NCBI GenBank assembly: GCA_030267565.1
Contig: BRXU01000007.1
Span: 62,001 to 126,000, forward strand
Source: Pleodorina starrii
Lineage: Eukaryota; Chlorophyta; Chlorophyceae; Chlamydomonadales; Volvocaceae
Length of the DNA: 64,000 nt
Direction: 5' to 3'
Part shown: piece after piece, positions 45,417 to 57,818 of the stretch
How the letters are laid out: every line of letters begins with the position of its first letter
Position numbering within the stretch: the stretch's first letter is position 1
Notes under the pieces: generated by a model
What the model was told of the DNA's origin: nothing
Seen by the model: the letters and a program-made list of their open reading frames with translations, nothing else
Database searches by the model: none
Program-made: the position numbers and the translations under genes

Positions 45417-48400
45417 ATGGCTGCCTCGCGGCCCAACACGTCGCGCGTGGGGATGCCGGGGCCGTACTCGCCCCATCGCACGCGCACCTCGGGCGACATC
45501 AGCCACTATGCGCCCCCCAACATCAAGCTCGTGGGGCCGCAAGCAGACGACCTGGAGACCCTCATTCGCCATTATGACACGCTTCTGGACATCCGCGACA
45601 ATCAAATTATGCAGCTGACCAGCCAGCTGGAATCGGAGCAGCGCAGGTAGCTGTCGGGATGTGAGGGCTGCCACATATCGCCATAGCACACTTACGCCAT
45701 AGCGCCCTTACCCCACCCCCAATATCCCATCGCAGTCAACAGCCCCTTCCCCCTCTCCCCTTTCCCCTCGCGTTTTTCCCACTAGGTCTGTCAAGCCTGT
45801 CAGCTTGCCCCTCCAGGCCGTCATCGCACCCTCCTCCCTCCCTCCCTTCCCTCCCTACCCTACGAATTTCCCTCCCGACATCTTCCTTCCTTACCCGCCC
45901 CCCCACCCACACACACCACCACCACACATACACATACGCACAATCTCCCCCCGCTCCCCGCTTTCCGCTGCGGTTTTTCTTTTTACCCCCTGTTCTCACT
46001 CAGAGCCTCCATGCTCGAGAGCGAGCTGGGTCTGGCCCTGGCCGCCTCCAGCCGCGCCGAGGCCGCCCACGCTTCCGAGCTAGCCAAGGTGGAGGGCGAT
46101 GTGGCCCGAGTGCTGGCGGAGCGGAGGGGGCTGCTGGAGAAGCTGCAGGGGATAGAGGTGGTGGAGGACGCGGTGCGGGAAATGGTGGTGCAGATGAAGG
46201 TTGGTGGGGGTGGTCGGGGGGTTGCGGGGTGGGGATGGGGGGGGTTGCGTGTGTGTATGTGTATTGGGGGGGGCGGAGGAGGGGGGAATGAGCCCTCGCT
46301 TGTCTCTTGCACACGCACAAAAGGGGGGATGAGGGGGTCGGCGGGAAGGTGGGGATCGAGGCTGGAGGTACCGCCCGTGTTGGCCGGGACCTGGGAGGCT
46401 TGTTGGTTAGGGTTAGCGCTCGCTCTGCCCCTCGGCCTCCTTTGTGCTGCTACGTGGATATGGTAACTGCCTGGGCCCCCCTCTCCCTCCCTCTCCCCCT
46501 CCCCCCGTACTCTCCCGCGCCCACAACACCCCCCGACACACACACACACACGCTCACACACACATGCGGCCTACCCGCGGACACCCCCCTCACCCGCCCC
46601 CCTCGGCCCCCCCTTCCCCCCCCCCGAGCAGTTCCGTGTGGGCGATGACGAGCGGCCCACCCCCGAGCAGCTTCAGTCGGAGAAGGAGGCGCTGAGGGAT
46701 GAGAACATCCTCACAGTGCTGGGGAGCCTCAAGGCAACACTCAAGACGCTGTGGACATTCAAGGTAAGCAGTAATTAAAGACCCCGGTAAAGAAAGACCC
46801 CCTACAACGGCGACGACGACGGGCTCGTCCGCGGCCTCAGCTCATCGGCCATACGGGGATAACCCCCCCTCGCATCTTCCCCCGCACCCCCCCCCCCGCA
46901 TCTTCCCTCCCAGGTTGAGGCCGAGGAGGACATGCGTTGTTCCCGGTTGGGCCGCCAGAACGCCCACACGCAGCAGGTGTTGGGACTGAAGGCGCAGATT
47001 CGCGAGATGGAGGCGGCGGTGCGGCAGGCGCAGCAGCAGGAGCAGGCGGCGAGGGCGATGTGAGGGAGAAAGAGGGGGAGGCGGGCGGGTTAGGGGCGGG
47101 CGGGTTAGGGGCGGGGGAGGGGGAAAAGGGGCGGGGAGGGAGCGCGGCGGCGGGCTTGTGGCGGTGGGCTTGTTGCGGAATGTGGCTGTTGGTGTCCCTT
47201 GACAGACACACACACACACACACACATACACACACATAAGGTCTCAACACTTGATGGCACAAAGTACAGATCGGCTCTGTCCTGACCTGATCCAACCCGA
47301 CCTGATCTGATACGATCTGATACGATCTGCCGGGTGCGTAGATCTGAATCCGACCCGTGTCGGACGGCTCTCGGCTGGGCTGTGTGTGTGGCTGGCTGTG
47401 TGGCTGTGTGGCCGGGCTGGGCTGCTCTGCGGGGCTCTGCACGACTCTCGGCTCTTTGCTCTTTGCCGTGCTGTGCTCTTTGCTGTGCTGCGCTGTGCTG
47501 TGCTGCGCTGTGCTGTGCTGTGCTCTTTGCTATGCTGTGCTCTTTGCTGCCCTGTGCTGTGCTATGCTGCGTGTGTTTTCAGGGCGGAGGGTGAGGCCGC
47601 CGCTCGCGAGGCGGTCCTGGAGGAGAGTCGGCAGGTGCTGGCGGCGATGGAGGCGGCGCAGCGGGAGGTGCTGGCGGCGCTGAGGGGCGCGACGGAGGAG
47701 GCGGCGGCGGCGCGGCGGGCGCTGGCGGCGGCGCAGGAGGAGGGGCGGCGGCGGGACGGACTGGTGTTGAAGAACCAGCAGCTGGAGAGCGCTCGACACT
47801 TTGACCGCGTGGCGCAGGTGTGTGTGGGGGCGTGTGTGTGGGGGGGGGCGGGTGCGTGTGGGCGAGTGTGTGTGTGTGTGTGTGTGTGGGTAAGCTCGTT
47901 GCCCCTCCCCCGCTCCGGGACCTGCGGTTCTCCTGATTTCAGTTCCCTCCTCGTCTTCCTCCACCCGGGGTCTCGTTTGCGCTTTTGTTTTATATAGTCC
48001 CGCCCCGCGTCTCTTCGTACACCGATGCCCCCATCCCCCCCTCATCCACCCGCCCCAAGGGGGGAGGAGGAAGTCGTTGGCCTCTCTTACTTGACCCTCC
48101 CGCTCCCTCCGCTCCCTCTCCCCTCCCTTTCCTCACCCTCCCCCCGCCCCGTCTCCGTTCCTTCCCTGCGGTACCTTTTCTCTTACCCCCCCCCCACCTC
48201 CCAACCCCTCCCCCTCCCCCTCCGAAGGACCGCGAGCTGCGTCTGATGCAGACCGCCCACACCCGCCAGATTGCCGCCATGCAGTCCGAACTGGGGCGCA
48301 TCTCAGACCTCATGCTGCAGGTAAACCTAGGGGGTGGGTGGGGAACTGGGGGCTGGGGAACTGGGGACTGGGGGCTGGGGTTTAGGGCTGGGGTTGGGGG

Positions 48401-50429
48401 GTGACAGTGGGGGTGGGCAGCGGGCCGGTGTGTATGTGTACGGGTCCCAGGGCCCAGGGATTCTTGGCAGTGTGAGGCTCGTAGGCCTGGGCTGTGTGTG
48501 AGGCCCCCTTGTGCGCAGTCGCTCGGTGGTGCGCACGTGCGCCGCCAAAGACCCCGTTCTCTGGTCTGTAGCCTCTCCCCCTCATCACCATCACCATCAG
48601 CATCGAAAATCACTTTGGTTTGCATCATCATTCATTAGCTGTTCTTGGTGCATCATGCCGCCACTGCTGCTACTGCTGCTACTGCCGCTGCCGCTACTGC
48701 CACCGCCGCTGCTGTACCCGCCTGCCCGCCTGCCCGCAGAACGACCAGCTGCGGGACCGACTGAGACGGGCTCTGGGCACCCAGGAGCAGCTGGCGGGGC
48801 AGGTGCGGCTGGGGGGGGGGGAGGATGAGGAGGAGGAGGAGGAGGAAGCGCCCGGGAAGGAGGGGCTTGGGAAGGAGGGGCCTGGAAGGAAGGGGCCTGG
48901 GAAGCCTGCCCGACTTCTGGGTACCGGTATTTCGGTATGACTCACCCGTTTGTTTCTTCTTGGCGGACGTTGGCGAGAGGCCCAAGAGGGCTGTTGGGTC
49001 GTCGTTGTCTCGTCGCTTTTGCCTCCTTTCTTTCTTAGGCGAGCCAGACAGCCAGACAGACAGACAGCCAGACAGCCAGACACACAGCCAGAGGCGGTGA
49101 CACCCAGTAGGTGCCGTTACAATTCTAGGTGACAGACTAAGGAACGACATGCGGCCGACGCGCGGCGGCGGCGGCGGTTGTGAAAGACGAGGGAGGAGGA
49201 GGAGGAGGAGGAGGAGGGGTGGGCGGTGTGACACGCGCGCTCGCGCTCGCGATCGCGCTTGCGCTCGTGATCGCGATCGCCCACCCATTGCCCGATTTGT
49301 TTGTCATCGTATGCCGTACGTGTTGCAGGTGCGTACGGCGGCGGCCCGGCAGGATCTGGCGCTACGGCGGCAGGTGGGTGGGTGGGTGGGTGCGCAGTGG
49401 GGGGGCAGGGGGCGGGGGGTGGGGGGTGGGGTGGGGCTGTGTTGGGGCTGTGAGTCGTGTCGGTACCGGTAGTTGTGTCGTGTTGGGGTTCCCTTTCCCC
49501 TCTCCTGCCCTCCCCTCCCCTACCTTTCCCCTCCCTTCTTCATGCTTATCTAGGGGGCTAGCTGGCTGGATGATGCAGACCCAAAACCAAAATCGCGTTG
49601 CACTTTGAAAAATCCACCCTCCCTACGGTCCTGCAGGGGCGGGGCGCATGCATTTTCTATACCTTCCCCTCCCCATTCCTCCCTGCCCTCCCCCTCCCTC
49701 CCTGCAGCGCTCCCTCCCCCGCGGCTCGCAATTCGACGCCGCCAGCCTCCACTCCAGCATCAGCTTCACGCGACCAGCCAGCGCCGCCGCCGCACTCGCC
49801 ACCTTCACCACCGGTCCGGGAGCCAACGGAGGCAACGCCGCCGCTGCCGGCCGGGGCTCCCTCTCAGGCGCCGCGACGCCCATGCCTGGCGGCGGCGGCG
49901 GCGGCGGCGGCGGGCCCGGCTCCACCGCCACTGGCGGCGGCGGCCGCGGCCGCGCGCGGCTGGCGTCGGCGATGGCGGTGATGGCGAGCCGGAGGGCAAA
50001 GGCGGAGGAGAAGGCCAAGGCTGAGGCTGATATGCTGGAGAGCCAGGATCCGGTGTACCAGGTACGTACGGCAGTACGGCATCGTACGTACGACAGTGCG
50101 GCGGAGCACAGAGTGTGTGTGTGAGTGAGTGCAGGAGGGTGTGTGTGGGATTTTGGTTTTTGTGTTTTGTGGCTCCTTATTGTGGGTGGGTCCGGGACAT
50201 AGGAGGTGTCCGGATCGGGCGGCTCATGATGTCATGAGCGGCTGTCGTCCTTGCCGTACCGTGTCGTACTACCGCTGTACCGCCCGCCGTACCGCAGACG
50301 CTGGTCAACGTCAACAAGCTGCACCGTGGTGTACGGAATCAGATCCGGGAAGTCAAACGGGAGCTTTCGGAGGCGCAGCCGTCTTGGTCGCGGCTTCGGC
50401 AGGCACAGAGCGGAGGAGGCAGGGGGTGA
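45417..50429 (+). CDS. Coiled-coil protein of unknown function, 541 aa
   Basis: Ten exons close in phase: 45417-45646, 46004-46199, 46632-46763, 46914-47059, 47583-47817, 48228-48320, 48740-48802, 49329-49373, 49708-50061 and 50298-50429. I do not recognise the family. After a Ser/Pro/Arg-rich N-terminus (about residues 1-30), residues about 45-370 are almost continuous Glu/Gln/Arg/Leu/Ala-rich helix with heptad-like spacing, as in structural coiled-coil proteins. A Gly/Ser-rich linker (exon 9) leads to another charged helical segment. Exon 6 uses an AAG acceptor (CTCCGAAG before GACCGCGAG). The TGA at 50427 overlaps a good donor (GGGTGAGG), so the gene could instead continue downstream. A cytoskeletal or basal-body role would be a guess. 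Confidence 0.75.
46451..46864 (+). repeat. Two intronic repeat cores in the coiled-coil gene
   Basis: TACGTGGATATGGTAAC (46451-46467, intron 2) and GGCCATACGGGGATAACC (46847-46864, intron 3), both in sense. The second is about 50 bp before its acceptor. Matches are imperfect. Exon 46632-46763 lies between them. Confidence 0.5.
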
Positions 50430-52935
50430 GGAAAGTAGGCGGGGGGCGGGGGTTAAATGGGATATGGTTGGGGTGTGCACCCGTGCGGATGAAGGGCGTT
50501 TGGGGGATATGGTGTTGGGACTGTCCCAATGCCGGTGGGGCAAGGAGGGCGTGGAGGAGGATTTTTACTTTCGGGCAGGGCACATGCCAGAGAGCACAGG
50601 CCGAGGCGCTTGGCCGGCGGGTGGGGGCGGGGTGGTGGGGGGCGGGCGCCAACCCGCCGCGATGGCCTTGGGGTTTGGCAAGGGCGGCATTGTTGTTGTT
50701 GATAACGACGCTGCCTCTGTTGATAACTGCGGCAATAAATGAATGTGCGGCAATAGAAACGATGCCGCAGCGGAGGCACGTAGAGGGTGAGCGGCGTAGG
50801 ACTGTAGGACTGGAGATGTACACGACCGTTTGCATGTACGGGTGCATGTGCGACTTTTGTGCGTGACGGAATGCCGTTACCGGTGCCGTACTTCCCGTAC
50901 GCCGCGCCGCGCGAAGGCATGAGGAGCGGGCAGGTTGGCGGCAGTGGGTGTGAATTGAGGGAGGGACGGCACACGGCAGGAGGAGCGGCAGATACGGTAG
51001 GTGGGAGCCGAGTCGAGCCGGAGTGGAATGGAGTGGGGGCTGCTGCAACTGTACTGTAGAACTGTACTTTCGGAGAGGGGGCCGAATGACGGACCGACTA
51101 CCGTAACCTATCTACCGGATTACCGGATTACCGGGCACTGAGCGTGTACGTGCCGCTGCTGCTGCTGCCGGAGTGGCGCCGAGGGACGAATCTTGTCTTG
51201 TCTTGTCTGTCTGTCTCTGCTCTCCGGAGACGATCGACAGTGTCTTCGCTTCAATGTGTCGCGATGCGCCGCGCGCGCTGTTGCACAATCGCGGCACCGC
51301 GATCACCGCTGCCAGTTCACCCGCAGTCGCCATTCCGGGGGGGGGAGCTGTGCCCTGTGCGTTCCCCGCCGCCGCCGTGGGTGCACGCACACACGCACTC
51401 ACACACACACACACACGCGCGCACTCGTGTGTGTGTATGTGTGCACAAAGAGGAGGAGGAGGAGGAGGAGGAGGACAGAGGGAGCGGGACTTGGGGGAGG
51501 TAGACTGCTTCATTCGCCTTCATAGATGGCCATTGGATGGGCGCTGACCGCGGACTACGGTATGGGTGTGTACTGCGTACTGTTTGCTGTGGCTGTGTGT
51601 AAGTAAATGTGGGTTTGCTTTGTTTTGGTTTTGTTGTTTTGTCGTCATTGTTGGCGCTGCTCGCGCTCCGTGTCCAGTTTGTTTGGGACGGTCAACTCGC
51701 GGCCATGCTGTTGCCGCCACGAGTGACTTGCTGCTGCGGATATATCTTTGGGGGCGATTCGCTTCCTGTCCAAGCAAGCTTGCCGACATCCGAGCTATTG
51801 CGACGACTGCTGGAGGGGCTGAATGCGGCGCCGGGGGGGCCTCTCAACCAGCAGCAGCAGCAGCAATGGGCGGCGATGGGAACGTCCCCTTTGGGGTCGA
51901 CGTATCTTTATCTTTTATGTTTGTGTTGGTTGAAGGAGACCCAGGTTGTGGCCCGTGCGTAGTAGAAGGCGAGCAAAGGCGAGGCGAAAAGCAGTCGGGG
52001 GACGGACGGACGGAGCGACCCGCGGGTCTGCGGAGGAATTTGTTCTTCGTGATACTTGCTTGATGGTTTTATGGTTCGCCGGCGAGCAATCTTGAGTTCT
52101 TAACCCAAGGCGCGCGAGGTCATCTCTGCAGTTGTGGGCCGGCATCAACTCGTATCGCTATCACTTTCCGCGGGACAGCCATCCCCATCAGCGTCATTCT
52201 GGTCGGCAGGCGGCCATCCCGGGACAGCCATCCGGGGATGGCCGCCTGCCGATCAGAATGACGCTGACGAAACAGCTGTTTCTGTGAGCCCGACTGCGGC
52301 AAAGAACTTGGCTTGAGATTAGGCCACGTCGTATTAGCTCTCGCCGTGCCATGATGAACGATTGCCGATACTGAAAATATCACAAACTAAAAGTGTTCAT
52401 CGGACTGTGCTCCTTTGCTGCCCTCCCTACTTCGCTCTGCTGCCTAAAGCTGCCGTATGTCAGGCCGAGAGAAAGCGAAACGCGGCGGCCTTGCTGATCG
52501 CGCCCTGCGTCTCGTAAACCAGACCATGCGTTGCGGCCACAGCCTCCTATGTCTACAGTAGCGAGCCGCTTTCAAACTTTGATTCAATCCAAAGGCACAG
52601 CGTTCAGGCCTTTGTGAGGGGCGCCTTCGCAAGGCCCTGACACACAAAGCAAGTCAGCCTCCAACAGCAACAACAGCCAGCGGGTCGGTTCAGTACGCGG
52701 CGCCAGCGGCCGCGGGTCCGCGGTGCCCACGCACCATCACCTCACGCCCATCTCGCCCCTCACGTTTAATCGACTTTATTGGCATTTCGCCCTCGATCGT
52801 TCACCGGGGAGGCGGGCTCCCCACGGGCGGTACACACACAGGGAGAAGAACAGCACCTGCAGCAGTTCCGCAGCGCCGGCGGAGAAGGACAAGGGAGTTG
52901 AGGAGTTTAGGAGTTGACAGAGTTGAGGAGGAGAG
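50430..52935. other. Intergenic region with a long foldback; possible uncharacterised exons
   Basis: No gene is assigned with confidence. A plus-strand frame at 51678-51962 encodes a gene-like stretch (SELLRRLLEGLNAAPGG) and ends in a stop. It could be an exon of the preceding gene or a chance ORF. A plus-strand TGTAA spans 51598-51602. A near-perfect inverted repeat lies at 52188-52267. Sequence 52700-52935 probably holds the promoter of the next gene. Confidence 0.4.
52188..52267. repeat. 80-bp foldback: 33-bp arms around a 14-nt loop
   Basis: Left arm 52188-52220 and right arm 52235-52267 are complementary apart from one G-T pair. The loop contains GGGACAGCCATCC, which also occurs in CGGGACAGCCATCC at 52171-52184. 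It could be a tiny MITE, a small-RNA hairpin or a transcription-terminating foldback. Confidence 0.9.
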
Positions 52936-54697
52936 ATGCGGCCGGTCACGGCGTCGTGTGGAGGAGGGACGGCCGCGGGCGCGCGGAGCAGCCCGCAGCA
53001 GCCGCCGCCGCGGCATGCGGCCGCGGCGACGGCGCTCACCCGCCGCCGGGCGCGAGTCCTGGGCGGCGCCGTTCGCCAACAGCCGGTACGATGGTACGGC
53101 ACACAGTATCCGCAGCCACGCGGCCCGGCAGCTGTGCTGCTGCATGCTAGTGCTGGTGGTGGTGATGATGGTGGTGGTGGTCCGTTGACGGGCGGTGGCG
53201 GCCGACGGCGGCTGACGGTGTTCATGCCGGCGGCGCTGCAGCCGCCGCCGGCGGCCGGCGGCGGCGTCGGCGCGGATGCGGATGGCTCGCTGCCAGCGAC
53301 GACAGCGACAACAGCGACGGCGGCGACGGCGGCGACGGCGGCGACGGCGGCGGCGCTTGACGCTGCAGCATGGGAGATGGTGCGGCCATCAACGGCGGCA
53401 AAGCAGGGCATGACGGCGCCGCCAGCGCCGCCAGCGGCGGCAATGGTGGAGGGAGCGCCGCCGCCGCCGCCGCCACCGCCGCCGTCGCCACCGCCGCCGG
53501 TCGATTCAGTGGAGTTACGACCGCCCGGGGCTGCAGCGGTGCTTCGCTGGTGGTTCGTGGCGTTGGCTGAGGAGTGGCACCTGCGTTGCGTGCAGACCGC
53601 CGCCGCCACCGCCGCCGGCCTGGCGTCACTCGCCGTACGGCTGCGGCCAGTGCAGCTGGAGCTGCTGCTGGCGGCGCAACTGTACGGCATGAAGCGCGCC
53701 TTCGAGGAGGCGGCGGAGGCGGCGCTAGGGCTGGCGGTGGCGCCCGCTGGCGCCGCCGCCGCCGCGGCGGCGACGGCGGACCCCAATGGACCGTGGCTCC
53801 CCCAGTACGACTGCCCGCAGCTCCTACCTCCGCCGCCGCCGCAGCTGCCGCAGCCGGTTTCCGTACTGGCGACGCTTCAAGGGCCGTTTGAGGCGGGGGT
53901 GCTGGGGCTGGCGGGCGCCGCGCCGCGCCCGCCGGTTGCTGACAGGGCTACGGCAGATCCACCGGCGCCGCCGCCGCCACCGCCGCCACTGGCGGCGGCG
54001 GCGTCGACGGCACCGACGGAAACCGATGCGGCCGATGCGGCGACGGATCTCGGCAGCGGCGGCGGCAGCGACGGCCCCACTGCCGCCGCGACCTCCATGA
54101 AGGAAGGTAGGACAGTCTTGGGCCGGCTGCAATCGGGGATGCGGCAGTCGGTCGGGGGCCCCTGGAGCCGCGCGCCACCGGCGGCGCCGGCGGCGCCGCC
54201 GCCGCCGCTGCCGCCACTGGCGGCCATCGAGACGGCTGCATCAGAGTCGCCGGCGGCCGCTGGCCGGCGGCCGCTGGCCACCGCTGCGGGTGGCTGGATC
54301 GCGGCGATGCGCCAGGGCTGGCGCCAGGCCGCCGCCGCAGCGGCGGCGGCGGCGGCGGCGCTGGCGGGCCTCCTCGGCGGTCTGCGGCCGCTGGAGTTGG
54401 AGCGGCAGCTTCAGGAGGCGCTGGCGGCGGCGTGCGAGCTGTACGGCGTGTTGGGACGAGAGCGCGAGGCGGTGGCGGCGCTGCAGCGGGAGCTGAGGGA
54501 GGGGCTGGCGGCGGCGGAGGCGGCGGCGCGGGAGCGCGCGGCGGCGGTACAGCGGGCGGCGGCCGATCGGGTGCGGTTCCCGGTGCTGCGGGATGGGGTG
54601 CCGGGTGCTGCGGGGCTGCGCCTCCGGGTGGATGGAACGCATGGTGACGTTTACCGTGTACCTTGCATGCATGCCGCTGAACTGCGCTTCACACCCC

Positions 54698-54792
<95 letters not shown>

Positions 54793-57535
54793 CTGTTACA
54801 TATCTGCCGGGCCGACACTGGCCGGGGGCGCTAACCCGCCCACATACGGGAGACCGCCGAAGCACTCCTCTGTTGAGGAGGGGCGTACCACCTTGTCTGC
54901 ACACTGCACCGGGAAGTGCTAACCGCTGCGCCGTAATCGTCACAGGACAGCGTCCACCTGATTGTCCATGTGCCAGCTAAGCTAGCCCCAGGCGCCTACT
55001 GTCCTCGGTCCACCGAACGCATGCTCTACAGCTGCGTAATCTACCAGGGCACTCACACCGGTGCCATTGCCACCTCCTATATCCTTCGGAAGTCTGCCGC
55101 CGCCCGATCTTAGTTATCCAACCACCACCTGCTATGCAGTCTGGTCCAGGCCCTATGCAGACTCATTCCTCCACCACTGCTCTGCGGCAGCGTTGTAGTC
55201 TTCTAGGTGGCATCCCACTCCAGCCGCCCCGCGCACCAGAGGACACCATTGTCTCCAGCCTTCGACACCCCGATCTCTTTCACCCGGGGGACCAGCGGTG
55301 GGGTACGATCCCACGTCTTCCGGTTAAGTTAGTGCCGACTCTGGGGATCGAACTCCAGACCCGCCGGTTACTAACCCGGTGTGTGTGTGTGTGTGTGTGT
55401 CGTTACAGTATCTGACCGGGCCCTGACGCTGGCCAGGGGCTGCTAACCCAGCCCCGACGGAAAGACCGCCTAAGCACTCTCCCCCTTGCGGTGGGAGAAG
55501 GGCGTGAGGGGCCGCTACCCCCTCCTGCTCGACGCGGAGCTGGCTGCGTCGTACACCCCATATACGGGTGTACGGCGCAGCGGCTCCCCAAAGGCTTGAG
55601 CTCACAGCCTGCCTTATACGGCAGCTGGGCCCTTCGTCCGCACAAACAGCAGTCGCGCCGGCGCACTACGCGGCGCCCGCGCTGTCCTGCCCGCCCTGAA
55701 GTCCTTGCAGCGCCGGGGCGCCCGGCCGGCCTGCTACCGGCTGGCGGTGCTCCTCTAGGCGCGAAAACAAAGCGCTGAGAACCTGCCCCGAGCTTGGTCC
55801 GGCTCGTGGGCGGTCAGCACCAAAGGAGAACCCAAGACAGCGCGCGCCCTACCCCTGCTACTACTCCTACTACGACGGCCCCGGAGAGGCCGGGGGGTGG
55901 CCCCTAGAGGCCGAGCTCCAGAGCGCCGCTTGGCCTCGACGCGGCAGGAGGTCGGGAGCGGGCCTTGCAGCAGCGGGCTAGGTGACGGAGCTATAGTTCG
56001 CACTAGGCGGCACCTCGCCAACTCTCCTCACTCTCGCTAAACCCGCTCCCTAAAGCCTCCCTTGCCTACAAAAGGCAGCCTGCGGCGGTCTCTGCACCCT
56101 AAGTCCTCTCGGACCCGAAGGACCCCCCCCTCCTCCTCCCCTCCTCTCACGCCTCCCTGCCTCGACGCCCTAAGTTCCCTCCCTCACCCCTAAAGCCCCT
56201 TCATCCCCTCACTCCACTTCCCCTCCCCCTCCCTCCATACCCATCCCTGCGTGCTGCACACACTGAAAGTGGCCGTTGACCACCGCCAGGATGGGGTGGT
56301 CAGGCCCTACCCCCGCCCATCCCCGCCTTGGCACGTCTAGCTTTGCAAACCCTCGCACACGCTGCCAAAATTCTAGCGCTGCGCGCGCCTTGTGTGTGTG
56401 TGTGTGTGTGTGTGTCGTTACAGTATCTGACCGGGCCCTGACGCTGGCCAGGGGCTGCTAACCCAGCCCCGACGGAAAGACCGCCTAAGCACTCTCCCCC
56501 TTGCGGTGGGAGAAGGGCGTGAGGGGCCGCTACCCCCTCCTGCTCGACGCAGAGCTGGCTGCGTCGTATACCCGGTATGTATGTATGTTGTATATGCATG
56601 CCATGGTGTACAGGTTGCCGTACCGCTGATTCGCGAGATTCCACGCGAGGTATCGCATCAGCCGCCCGCGTGTGCCCATCCGTCCGCCCGCGTGTGTGTA
56701 CGACAGGCCCGCGCCGATGCGCTCCAGGGGCAGCTGCTTCTGGCGCAGGACGAGCTGGCGGCTGTGGAGGAGCGGCGGACGAGCCTGGTACGTCGGCTCT
56801 GCTCCGATCCCGTTCGATCGCGCCCGGTCTGGTCTGGTCCGGTCCGCTCCGATTCGGTTGGGTCCCTCCACCCGAGGTGCAGAACGCCTCAGCGCAGCCT
56901 CAGCGGCAGCCCTCCTGCGTCCATACCATACGTGGGTGTGTGGGCGTGTCTGCGTGTGTGGGTGTGTGGGGGTGTGTGTAGGTGTGTGGGGGTGTGTACA
57001 GGTGTGTGCGGGTGTGTGTCTAGGTAAACCAACTAGGATTTGGGGTGAGGACTGAGGAGGAGGAGGTCTGAGTCTGGGTGATCCGCAAGCGCGTCCGGGC
57101 GACACCCGCGTCCATGCAACGATGGATGGGAGCGCTGAGGGCTGTGGTAGGGCTGGTTTTTGGACTTCGACGTGATCGGATCACACTGACGATGGGGATC
57201 ACGAACGCTGCAAGGATGACATTCGCTTCGTCCACTCCGACCTCCTCCTGCCCCCTCGCTGCTGCTATCCCCTTCCGCGGATTTCATTCCCTCCTCCTGC
57301 CCCTCCCTACTGCTATCTGCCTCCCCCCCCTCCTCCCGCAGTGTCCTTCCGTTGTCTTACAAAGGAGCATATCACTCCCTGACTCTCTCCCCCCCCCTCC
57401 CCCCCCCCCCCGCAGGAGAACGCCAAGCTGTCCCTGGAGTGTGAGCTAGAGGCGGCGCAACTGCAGGCGGAGACAGCCCGCCGCACCGCAGAAACCGCCC
57501 TGCAGCAACTGAGACACGCGGAGCAGCACCAGCAA

Positions 57536-57566
<31 letters not shown>

Positions 57567-57769
57567 GCCAACAACAAAAACAGGACCAGCGACAGCAGCG
57601 GCCGGCACCGGCACCGGCACCGGCGCCGCAGCGGCGGCCGCAGCGGCGGCCGCAGCACGCGACACGGCAGGCCGGCGGGCGGTGGAGGGTTCGAGGGCGC
57701 GGGGCGAGCAAGCTGCCGGGCGGTCGGGGGGTTGGCCAGCGACAGACGGTGGAGGGCGGCGGGGCCGTG

Positions 57770-57818
<49 letters not shown>

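Noticed and set aside
51609..51962. Plus-strand ORF with a gene-like C-terminal part
   Set aside because: It has no convincing start or splice connection, and its first part is Cys/Phe-rich low-complexity translation of T/G-rich DNA. It is left as a possible exon only.
54690..54943. Cys-Val and Thr-His repeat peptides
   Set aside because: They are translations of the 90-bp GT microsatellite.
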